A stretch of DNA of 12,374 nt from CAYFJO01 sp964343305 (lineage in GTDB: Bacteria; Planctomycetota; Planctomycetia; Pirellulales; Pirellulaceae), in assembly GCA_964343305.1 (NCBI GenBank), contig CAYFJO010000324.1:1-12374 (forward strand), in the 5' to 3' direction. Positions 6,836 to 12,374 of this stretch are shown here, in pieces. The translations under genes and the position numbers were made by a program. The first letter of the stretch is position 1. Every line of letters begins with the position of its first letter. The notes below the pieces were generated by a model. The model had not been told where the DNA came from. It ran no database searches and saw nothing but the letters and a program-made list of their open reading frames with translations.

Positions 6836-7220
6836 ATCAATGTCAATCCACCGGTCCACGGGTGAGAAATGAAGTCTCTACCGTTTCCTACCTGGTTATG
6901 AAAAGATGCCTGCTGGGCAACACGGATGCGAGCCTAACCAATGCCACTTACCAAGATTTGTGTTGGAAACGGTACAATTCAGATCGGAACGGCGGTCACC
7001 TCGTCCAATGGAAGAAGGCGACTGACGTCCGTAGGCCGCGAACCAATTCGCCGAGCGGCGCGACCTGTGCATCGAACCGTTCCGAGCCAACCAGCAAAGG
7101 TTCATCGGGGAACCCTGGCTTGCAACTTTTCGCGAGGTTAGTCAGAATCGGCACGCGAAGGATACGAATTTCCGTCGCCAATCTTGTCGCGCAGCACTCC
7201 GCGGAAGTCGAGATGCCAAA
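6836..7220. other. 385-bp intergenic region, possibly holding a gene relic
   Basis: No gene can be supported. Open frames exist on both strands (plus 6862-7224, plus 6941-7141, minus 6996-7304) but none has recognisable motifs. Short readings such as LDFRGVLRDKIGDG (minus strand) look protein-like but are interrupted by stops, which would fit a decayed gene. The promoter of the following ACT-domain gene must lie near the right end, but I cannot place it. Confidence 0.4.
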
Positions 7221-7760
7221 ATGAAAAACTTTCTGGTTGTCACCATCACCTGCCCTGACCAGCCTGGTATCGTTGAGCGTCTGACGGACGTGGTTGAAGC
7301 CCACGGTGGAAACTGGGAAGAGAGCCGCCTAGCCCGTTTGGGCGGCGATTTCGCTGGCATAGCTATGGTCAGCGTGCCAACTGAGCGGGCTGACGAACTA
7401 ACATCGGCCCTTGCCTCATTGGCTGATGACGAGCTAACAGTAACCATTAAGGGCACATCTCCCCGCACTCGGGAAACGCGCGAAGGGCACACATTCTATT
7501 CCTTGCGCTTGGAAGGCGCCGATCATGAAGGCATCGTCCACGATCTGTCGGCGTATCTCGCCAAGGAAGGCATCAACGTCGAGACCATGGAGACGGAGTT
7601 AGTGGCCGCGCCGATGAGCGCCACACCACTGTTTCATATGGAAGCTCAAATCGATGTCCCGTCTTCACTCACGTTTGACGATCTGCGCAAGAACCTGCTG
7701 CGCATTGGCGATCAGCTTGGCGTCGACATCGAGGTCGCACCAGCACAACAACGACCGTGA
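7221..7760 (+). CDS. GcvR-like double ACT-domain protein, 179 residues
   Basis: The product opens with MKNFLVVTITCPDQPGIVERLTDVV, the standard first strand and helix of an ACT domain of the glycine-cleavage-regulator (GcvR) type. A second ACT domain begins near residue 92 (FYSLRLEGADHEGIVHDLSAYL) and runs to about 170. The two-ACT layout and length match the GcvR / amino-acid-binding regulator family. In E. coli GcvR acts by binding GcvA and controlling the glycine cleavage operon. Here no gcv gene or LysR-type partner lies nearby, so the target is unknown and ligand binding (glycine or another amino acid) is inferred. The ribosome binding site is weak, with GGAAG about 13 nt upstream. The gene seems monocistronic, with relics on its downstream side. 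Confidence 0.88.
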   Translation: MKNFLVVTITCPDQPGIVERLTDVVEAHGGNWEESRLARLGGDFAGIAMVSVPTERADELTSALASLADDELTVTIKGTSPRTRETREGHTFYSLRLEGADHEGIVHDLSAYLAKEGINVETMETELVAAPMSATPLFHMEAQIDVPSSLTFDDLRKNLLRIGDQLGVDIEVAPAQQRP

Positions 7761-7880
7761 GTTTCGTGTGGCGATCTTGAATCGCCGCATAGATACCTGG
7801 CTCGAAAAAAAGGGGGAGTCGTTCGCATACTCGGATGCGCCGAACTGGAGATCGTCCCATAACACCGATAGGCTGCTCGA
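7761..7880. other. Short gap between the ACT-domain gene and the mutarotase relic
   Basis: I see no gene and no clear hairpin. A reading such as RIDTWLEKKGESFAYSDAPNW stays open but continues out of frame across the mutarotase relic, so I treat it as chance. No terminator with a stem and T-tract was found after the ACT-domain gene. Confidence 0.4.
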
Positions 7881-8080
7881 ATGCTCAAACACAGATTAAT
7901 TCATCCCCAAATCAACGAAATCCTTGGCAGGGCCGGACATTACGGTACGATTCTGATTGCCGACGGGAATTACCCCGCCTCGTCGAAACGCGGGCCGCAA
8001 GCGGAACTTGTTTGAATTTGATGCCCGGTGTTGTGACGTGCAATCAAGTGCTACGTGCGGTGTATACCACGGCCAGTTAG
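7881..8080 (+). pseudogene. RbsD/FucU family sugar mutarotase, frameshifted 5' fragment
   Basis: From ATG 7881 the frame reads MLKHRLIHPQINEILGRAGH, then TILIADGNYPASSKRGPQAELV, and stops at TGA 8013-8015. One base over, from 8012, it continues LNLMPGVVTCNQVLRAV. Adding one T in the TTT run at 8011-8013 joins the two parts exactly as in the RbsD/FucU family, whose members interconvert anomers of ribose, fucose or similar sugars. The conserved histidine after AG is residue 20, followed by the DGNYP motif. Only about 60 of the usual 130-150 residues remain. The last codons (YTTAS and stop at 8078-8080) run into a stem-loop starting at 8071. It is therefore both frameshifted and truncated. A sequencing error could explain the frameshift but not the missing 3' half. 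Confidence 0.85.
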
Positions 8081-8124
8081 TAATGTCCGCATACGGCGTT
8101 AAACGAGGACATCTTCTACTGGCC
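8071..8124. repeat. Imperfect stem-loop of about 54 bp
   Basis: GGCCAGT (8071-8077) pairs with ACTGGCC (8118-8124), and ATGTCC (8083-8088) pairs with GGACAT (8107-8112), with a five-base internal mismatch on each side between them. It begins inside the last codons left of the RbsD/FucU relic. It may be a small inserted element or the junction of a deletion. Confidence 0.55.
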
Positions 8125-8129
8125 GCGGC

Positions 8130-8153
8130 GTAGCTGAAGTCACAAGACTTCAG
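8130..8153 (+). repeat. REP-like hairpin with GTAG foot
   Basis: GTAG (8130-8133) abuts a perfect 8-bp stem, CTGAAGTC (8134-8141) with GACTTCAG (8146-8153), around an ACAA loop. It has the same foot as the hairpins at 2154 and 10092 but an unrelated stem. It lies between the mutarotase relic and the end of the AraC-type gene, where it could also act as a transcript end, though no T-tract follows. Confidence 0.65.
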
Positions 8154-8241
8154 GCCGAACTGCCCAATCCCGAATTCCGTGCGACTTTGGATACGACGCC
8201 CCGAACTCTTGCGGGTGCACCGAACGCCAATCGTTGATTAT

Positions 8242-9147
8242 TCACTCCCGATTCGTCTGTTTGCGATAGGAAGAGGGGCGGCTCCCAATCCACCGCTGAA
8301 AGGTCTCAGAGAATGCAAACTGATTTGCATATCCAACCTGTTGAGAGATCTGCGCGATTGTTTTGTCCGTGGTCGTTAGCAGTTCCGCGGCGTGTTGCAT
8401 GCGAAGAAACGCGACATGTTGGATTGGCGCTCGTCCCAATGAACTCGAACAGAGACGACGCAAATGCTCTTTACTGATGTGGGCGGTTCGGGCAAGCCTG
8501 TCGAGTGTCCATTCTTCATCCAATCGTTCTTCGACAATTCGCCAGACCTTCAGCAAACGTTTATCGCCGCGAAACGGCTCGGCGAACGAAAGTACGTAAC
8601 TATGAATCAGCTCAGTCCACTTTCGCACCACATGGGGTGACGCTGTTCCCGATACTTCGGCGTGCAGGCCTTCAATGGCGAACAGTAGCGGTCCCGCATC
8701 GAAATGACCGATCGCTGGGGAATGGAGCGACACCAACGGTTGCGTGTCGGGTGCTTCCTGGTAACGAACCCAGCAGAACTTCCATACCTTGCGACCGCGT
8801 GCCTTCAGTGCGTTTGGGATGAACGGTGGTTGGACACACGCCTGCCCAGCGCAAACGAGCCGCCAGTCGCCATCAATGAGAACCTGGCCTTCGCCTTCGA
8901 TGCACGCGAAAAAGAATGTACCGGACAGATTAACACGTACTATCTCAAGTGGATGCGAGGCGTGCATGATGCCACAATGCGCGACGCGGTAGTCATTCAA
9001 GCTCTCGCAAATCGGTGTCCCCCTCAGCCACTGACGCGTATCCGAGTCATCCGCGCGCACGACGCTCACGCGAGCCTTGTGGCTGAGAATGTGTTTTTCG
9101 CGTATATCTTCGTGGATGTGCTTGATGGACATCCCAGTGTCTTGCAT
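8242..9147 (-). CDS. AraC family transcriptional regulator, 301 residues
   Basis: The start is taken as ATG 9147-9145; an in-frame TTG lies two codons upstream (9153) and another ATG is at 9132. None has a strong ribosome binding site, so the exact start is uncertain. The N-terminal half looks like a cupin-type sensing domain, with FFFACIEGEGQVLIDGDWRL and PPFIPNALKARG (residues about 75-125). The C-terminal hundred residues are a double helix-turn-helix AraC/XylS domain: WTLDRLARTAHISKEHLRRL, then the second helix pair around IAQISQQVGYANQFAFSETF and the closing RWIGSRPSSYR. AraC proteins with this layout usually sense a small molecule, often a sugar, and activate nearby operons. It is transcribed away from the TIM-barrel gene at 9226 with a 78-bp gap, so the 9226-12083 gene run is the likely target. 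The ligand is unknown. Confidence 0.92.
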   Translation of the reverse strand: MQDTGMSIKHIHEDIREKHILSHKARVSVVRADDSDTRQWLRGTPICESLNDYRVAHCGIMHASHPLEIVRVNLSGTFFFACIEGEGQVLIDGDWRLVCAGQACVQPPFIPNALKARGRKVWKFCWVRYQEAPDTQPLVSLHSPAIGHFDAGPLLFAIEGLHAEVSGTASPHVVRKWTELIHSYVLSFAEPFRGDKRLLKVWRIVEERLDEEWTLDRLARTAHISKEHLRRLCSSSLGRAPIQHVAFLRMQHAAELLTTTDKTIAQISQQVGYANQFAFSETFQRWIGSRPSSYRKQTNRE

Positions 9148-9225
9148 GGACAATTGGTGAACTCGGATTCATTGTACATTGCGGAGCATCAATCCGCTGC
9201 TCAACGCGTTGGAGAGACATGCACC
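9148..9225. promoter_or_regulatory. Divergent promoter region between the AraC-type gene and the TIM-barrel gene
   Basis: This 78-bp gap must hold the start signals of both divergent genes. Overlapping short inverted repeats sit in the middle: GCGGA (9181-9185) with TCCGC (9193-9197), and GAGCA (9184-9188) with TGCTC (9198-9202). Either could be part of an operator, but AraC proteins often bind direct repeats, so this is only a candidate. GGAGAG at 9211-9216 is the ribosome binding site of the TIM-barrel gene. I could not place -35 and -10 boxes with confidence. Confidence 0.4.
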
Positions 9226-10095
9226 ATGCCAAATCCCTGGACCGGAGTTGGAAATCCTTACACTCGCGCCGAAGTTGTGGACCGTCTACGTGCGACGCTT
9301 GACCGCGGCGAACCGATTATCGCCGGAGGCGCCGGTACGGGGATCAGCGCAAAGTTCCTGGAGAAGGGCGGCATCGACCTGATCATCATCTACAACTCCG
9401 GTCGATTTCGCATGTCCGGACACGGTTCAACTGCGGGGCTGATGGCCTATTGCGATGCCAACGCCGTGGCGATGGAAATCGGCGAGTACGAGGTGCTGCC
9501 GGTCGTCGAAGAGACACCGGTGATCTGTGGTGTCCACGCGACCGATCCTCGGCGGCGGATGTGGCACTGGCTGGGAAGAGTCAAGGAAATGGGCTTTTCC
9601 GGCGTGAATAACTTTCCGACACATTGCATCGTTGATGGCCAGTTTCGCCAGATTCTCGAGGAGACCGGCATGAGCGTGCAGAAGGAAGTGGAGACGATCG
9701 CGCTTGCTCGCAAGATGGACCTTTTCACGATCGTATACGTCGGAAATCCAGATGAAGCCACAGCCATGGCCGACGCAGGTGCCGATGTGGTTATCGCGCA
9801 TGTGGGTACAACCGTTGGCGGAGCGATCGGTGTCAAAGAGGCGTCGTGTTCGCTTGACGAAGCGGCGCGGCGGACGCAGGAGATTGCCACGGCAGCAATC
9901 GCGACGCGAAACGACGTGATCTGCCTTTCGCATGGTGGGCCGATTTCGACGCCGGAAGACGCGGCATACATCAATGAGCACACCGACGCCGTTGGCTTCG
10001 TTGGCGCTTCAAGCCTTGAGCGGTTGGCGTTCGAACGGCCGCTGACGGAACTGACGCAAGAGTTCAAACGGATTCCCGTGAGACGAAAGATGTAG
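9226..10095 (+). CDS. Phosphoenolpyruvate hydrolase family TIM-barrel protein, 289 residues
   Basis: ATG 9226 is chosen because GGAGAG lies 9 nt upstream and homology begins there. The open frame continues upstream to 8704, but that part is antisense to the AraC-type gene. The product contains GEPIIAGGAGTGISAKFLEKGG, IYNSGRFRMSGHGSTAGLM, and later ADAGADVVIAHVGTTVGGA and LSHGGPISTPEDAAY, matching the TIM-barrel family annotated as PEP hydrolase / TIM-barrel signal transduction protein, related to the isocitrate lyase / PEP mutase fold. The reaction has not been settled for most members, so a role in phosphoenolpyruvate or related C-C/C-P chemistry is only suggested. It sits 94 bp before the Tm-1-like gene. 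In plants the homologous barrel is fused C-terminal to the Tm-1-like domain, which supports a joint function. Its TAG stop is formed by the GTAG foot of a repeat. Confidence 0.9.
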   Translation: MPNPWTGVGNPYTRAEVVDRLRATLDRGEPIIAGGAGTGISAKFLEKGGIDLIIIYNSGRFRMSGHGSTAGLMAYCDANAVAMEIGEYEVLPVVEETPVICGVHATDPRRRMWHWLGRVKEMGFSGVNNFPTHCIVDGQFRQILEETGMSVQKEVETIALARKMDLFTIVYVGNPDEATAMADAGADVVIAHVGTTVGGAIGVKEASCSLDEAARRTQEIATAAIATRNDVICLSHGGPISTPEDAAYINEHTDAVGFVGASSLERLAFERPLTELTQEFKRIPVRRKM

Positions 10096-10164
10096 GACGG
10101 ATTGCCAATCCGTCCGTCATAACGGCCTCGCGCGCTGGATGGACGGATTGGCAATCCGTCATAC
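10092..10164. repeat. Pair of near-identical REP-like palindromes inside the operon
   Basis: The first copy has GTAG (10092-10095), then GACGGATTG, one base, and CAATCCGTC (10096-10114). The second copy is GACGGATTG, one base, CAATCCGTC at 10142-10160, with ATAC after it (GTAT on the minus strand, one base off GTAG). The two copies are inverted relative to each other, as judged by the central base and the flanking tetranucleotide. A 27-bp linker separates them. The layout resembles paired REP elements (BIMEs). It fills most of the gap between the TIM-barrel and Tm-1-like genes and could attenuate or process the shared transcript. Confidence 0.75.
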
Positions 10165-10189
10165 GTATAGACCCCAAATGGTGAGACAA

Positions 10190-11410
10190 ATGGCGACGAT
10201 TGCCGTACTGGGAACCCTCGACAGCAAAGGTCACGAACATCAGTTTTTGGCCGCGTGTATTCGCGAGCATGGGCACGAACCTCTATTGATTGACGTCGGA
10301 ACGGGCGATGCACCGCAGGTCGCGCCCGATATCAGTCGCGACGAGGTGGCGTCGGCCGGAGACTTCGATCTGGCCGCCGTGATGGCTCGGAAGGATCGTG
10401 GGGAGTGCGTGAGCGCGATGACTCAGGCAGCTCCAAAGCTGCTGAGTCAGCTTCAAAAGGACGGCCGAATTGACGGCATCATCTCGCTGGGTGGCGGTGG
10501 CGGGACAGCCATCGCAACAGCGGCGATGCGGGCATTGCCGGTTGGTTTCCCGAAAGTGATGGTTTCGACGCTCGCCAGTGGCAATACGGCCCATTACGTT
10601 GGAACCAAAGACATCACGATGATTCCCAGCATCGTTGACGTGGCCGGTTTGAATCGTATCTCCAAAACGATTTTCAGCCGTGCTGCGGGAGCCGTCTGCG
10701 GAATGGTCGATGCCAAAGTCGCGTCGGACGATGATCGCCCTCTGATTGTAGCCAGCATGTTCGGCAACACGACGGATTGTGTGAACGCGGCAATTCCTTT
10801 GCTCGAAAACGCAGGTTACGAAGTTCTGGTCTTTCACGCCACAGGAGCCGGTGGCCGCGCGATGGAGTCGCTGATCGAAAGCGGCATGGTGGCTGGAGTG
10901 TTAGACATCACGACGACCGAATGGGCTGACGAACTGGTTGGCGGCGTGTTGTCGGCTGGCTCCGAGCGATTGGATGCGGCAGGCAAGGCGGGCGTGCCGG
11001 CGATTGTCTCGCCTGGCTGCCTCGATATGGTGAACTTCGGGGAACGTGACTCGGTTCCCGCCAAGTTTGCCAACCGCACCTTCTATATCCACAACCCGCA
11101 AGTCACGTTGATGCGAACGTCGCCAGCCGAGTGTCGGGAACTCGGACGTATGATTGCCAGGAAGCTGAACGCCTACACTGCTCCGGTTTCCGTGCTGATT
11201 CCACGGAAGGCGATCAGTGTGATTTGCGCGGAAGGGCAACCGTTTCATGATCCGGAAGCAGACGAGGCACTATTTGAATCGCTCACCAGCGAACTGCGGG
11301 ATGACATCGAAGTCCGCTGGATGGAATGCGAAATCAACGATACAGTCTTTGCGAAAGCCTGTGCTGAAGTACTATTGAAGAATATTCAGAATTCGGCCGT
11401 AACGCGATGA
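10190..11410 (+). CDS. Tm-1-like ATP-binding domain protein (UPF0261 family), 406 residues
   Basis: Three in-frame ATGs are possible (10139, 10178, 10190). I favour 10190 because GGTGAG lies just upstream and the product then begins MATIAVLGTLDSKGHEHQFL, the usual family start; 10139 lies inside the palindromic repeat. The sequence shows IISLGGGGGTAIATAAMRALPVGFPKVMVSTLASGN in the first half and GNTTDCVNAAIPLLENAGYEVLVFHATGAGG opening the second, typical of the two-lobed Tm-1-like / UPF0261 family whose tomato member binds ATP. The bacterial function is not known. The gene follows the TIM-barrel gene and precedes the peptidase gene by 13 bp, so the three are probably co-transcribed. All expected regions are present and length fits the family. 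It should not be read as an antiviral gene on the strength of the plant name. Confidence 0.92.
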   Translation: MATIAVLGTLDSKGHEHQFLAACIREHGHEPLLIDVGTGDAPQVAPDISRDEVASAGDFDLAAVMARKDRGECVSAMTQAAPKLLSQLQKDGRIDGIISLGGGGGTAIATAAMRALPVGFPKVMVSTLASGNTAHYVGTKDITMIPSIVDVAGLNRISKTIFSRAAGAVCGMVDAKVASDDDRPLIVASMFGNTTDCVNAAIPLLENAGYEVLVFHATGAGGRAMESLIESGMVAGVLDITTTEWADELVGGVLSAGSERLDAAGKAGVPAIVSPGCLDMVNFGERDSVPAKFANRTFYIHNPQVTLMRTSPAECRELGRMIARKLNAYTAPVSVLIPRKAISVICAEGQPFHDPEADEALFESLTSELRDDIEVRWMECEINDTVFAKACAEVLLKNIQNSAVTR

Positions 11411-11423
11411 ACGGAGCATGGTA

Positions 11424-12083
11424 GTGAAAAAAGAACTTCTTGCAGCAACTGCCGCAATCCTATTTGTGGTCCCTGCGAGTCTGGTCCGAAGCGACGAGTC
11501 GAGTGTCGTTGTCGAGCTTCACGCCGACGAGGCGCCAAAGTTGCGTGCGTGGGGTGAAGACGCTCGCAAGACCCTGCTGGAATGGTATCCGCGGATCTGC
11601 AATCTATTGCCAACGAAGGGATTTGTCGCTCCAAGCAAAGTTCATCTGCGCATCCGTAAATCAGACAAGGGCGTTGCTGGCACTGCTGGGAACAAGATTG
11701 GTGTCATGTCGCATTGGATTGAAGAACATCCGGAAGACGTCGGCGTGGTTGTGCACGAAGTCGTTCATGTCATTCAGGCGTATCCTGATGCAAACCCTGG
11801 TTGGGTAACCGAGGGAATTGCTGATTACATTCGATGGGCGATTTATGATGGAAAGCCACAGTCGTGGTTTCCCGTGGGAGAAAAGTTTGACGGATATAAG
11901 GCTGGTTATCGGGTTTCGGCTGGTTTCCTGCTCTGGTTGGAAACAGACGCGGCTCCTGGAATAGTCAAGAAACTCAATACGCACATGCGTCTCGGTACCT
12001 ACGACGAAAGTGTGTTCGAGCGGGAATCGGAAATGACGCTGGAAGAACTCTGGCAGAGTTACGTGAAGGCCCGCACAAAATAA
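11424..12083 (+). CDS. Secreted zinc peptidase of the basic secretory protein family, 219 residues
   Basis: GTG 11424 is chosen over ATG 11418 because GGAG (11413-11416) sits 7 nt before the GTG but only 1 nt before the ATG. The product starts with a signal peptide (KKELLAATAAILFVVPASLVRS), so it is exported. Residues 111-115 are HEVVH, an HExxH zinc site, in the context VGVVVHEVVHVIQAYPDA, followed by PGWVTEGIADYIRW, where the aspartate is the expected third zinc ligand. This pair of motifs is typical of the basic secretory protein (BSP) peptidase family, known from plants and bacteria. The C-terminal part (YRVSAGFLLWLETDA then MTLEELWQSYVKA) also fits. The gene starts 13 bp after the Tm-1-like stop, with its ribosome site in the gap, suggesting translational coupling. 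The substrate is unknown. Confidence 0.9.
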   Translation: MKKELLAATAAILFVVPASLVRSDESSVVVELHADEAPKLRAWGEDARKTLLEWYPRICNLLPTKGFVAPSKVHLRIRKSDKGVAGTAGNKIGVMSHWIEEHPEDVGVVVHEVVHVIQAYPDANPGWVTEGIADYIRWAIYDGKPQSWFPVGEKFDGYKAGYRVSAGFLLWLETDAAPGIVKKLNTHMRLGTYDESVFERESEMTLEELWQSYVKARTK

Positions 12084-12159
12084 TTGTGATGCAGGACACC
12101 CGAAGGGGCGTCGTGCATACGGTTTCGAAGCCTGCGGAATCATATGGAGGAATTTAGAA

Positions 12160-12374
12160 ATGCCACAAGTCAAACATTACGGTGTCTTTCAGTTCAAGGA
12201 AGGCATCACGCCGGAACAAATCGAAACCTGCTTCGCCGAGATGCACGGCATGGTCGGCAAGATTCCTGGACTGCTCGACATGATTCATGGCCCCTACGAC
12301 AGCGACGAAGGGTTGAACGATGGATTCACGCACGGCTTCATCATGACGTTCGACAGCCCACAGGCGCGCGATGA
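12160..12374 (+). CDS. Dabb-family (stress-responsive A/B barrel) protein, N-terminal part (runs off right edge)
   Basis: ATG 12160-12162 has a strong GGAGG (12146-12150) 9 nt upstream. The open frame reads MPQVKHYGVFQFKEGITPEQ, then KIPGLLDMIHGPYDS and THGFIMTFDSPQARD at the edge. This is the pattern of the Dabb domain: a first strand, the helix with a charged start, the IPG---- turn, and the FTHGF-M-F strand. Members are small (about 100 residues) dimeric alpha/beta barrels, and some are tied to stress or polyketide cyclisation; the role here is unknown. It lies 76 bp after the peptidase gene, in the same direction, and may belong to the same transcript or have its own promoter. Only the first 71 codons are present. 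Confidence 0.85.
   Translation, partial: MPQVKHYGVFQFKEGITPEQIETCFAEMHGMVGKIPGLLDMIHGPYDSDEGLNDGFTHGFIMTFDSPQARD

Noticed and set aside
6862..7224. A 120-codon plus-strand open frame before the ACT-domain gene
   Set aside because: It has no motif and no clear start signal, and competing frames are equally open; kept only as an unassigned gap.
8704..9225. A 174-residue N-terminal extension of the TIM-barrel protein
   Set aside because: It is antisense to the AraC-type gene, and a good ribosome binding site and the family start both lie at 9226.
10190..11410. Antiviral defence gene because of the Tm-1 name
   Set aside because: The tomato protein's virus resistance is a plant-specific trait; nothing here, and no neighbouring defence gene, supports a defence role.
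12084..12125. Terminator after the peptidase gene
   Set aside because: CCC-GAAG-GGG can form only a short, mismatched stem and no T-tract follows.

Overview
The window looks like a stretch of a planctomycete chromosome, probably Pirellulales-like. This is inference from gene content: a Lpg1974-type outer-membrane protein relic, a planctomycete-style sulfatase relic, an ACP/acyl-AMP-ligase/acyltransferase fusion, a Tm-1-like plus TIM-barrel gene pair, and intergenic DNA full of short hairpins. No rRNA, tRNA, CRISPR array, intact transposase or phage gene was seen.

Layout. Positions 1-831 (minus) hold the N-terminal part of a B12-binding radical SAM protein that runs off the left edge. Positions 1163-2039 (minus) hold a Lpg1974-type outer-membrane protein gene broken by one in-frame stop and one 10-bp tandem duplication. 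Positions 2040-2400 are intergenic and carry several palindromes. Positions 2747-3423 hold a truncated secreted-protein gene (plus) facing a small hypothetical gene (minus). A perfect 25-bp-arm palindrome (3516-3576) is followed by a sulfatase fossil that lost its middle (3605-3829). The left 4 kb is therefore mostly gene remains and repeats.

Positions 3998-6835 encode a 945-residue ACP / fatty-acyl-AMP ligase / PlsC acyltransferase protein, a self-contained machine for activating a fatty acid and passing it to a lipid acceptor. After a 385-bp gap comes a GcvR-like double-ACT regulator (7221-7760), then a frameshifted 5' fragment of an RbsD/FucU sugar mutarotase gene (7881-8080) that ends inside a stem-loop.

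Positions 8242-9147 (minus) encode an AraC-type regulator, divergent from a run of plus-strand genes: a TIM-barrel PEP-hydrolase-family protein (9226-10095), a Tm-1-like ATP-binding protein (10190-11410), a secreted zinc peptidase of the basic secretory protein family (11424-12083) and the start of a Dabb-family protein (12160 to the right edge). The TIM-barrel and Tm-1-like proteins correspond to the two halves of the tomato Tm-1 protein. The AraC protein is the natural candidate regulator.

The most unusual non-genic signal is a set of hairpins with unrelated stem sequences that share a GTAG tetranucleotide abutting the stem, two of them also sharing a 3-nt loop and a GAAA tail. This matches the architecture of REP elements mobilised by RAYT (TnpA_REP) proteins, but no RAYT gene is in the window. 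One such element supplies the stop codon of the TIM-barrel gene.
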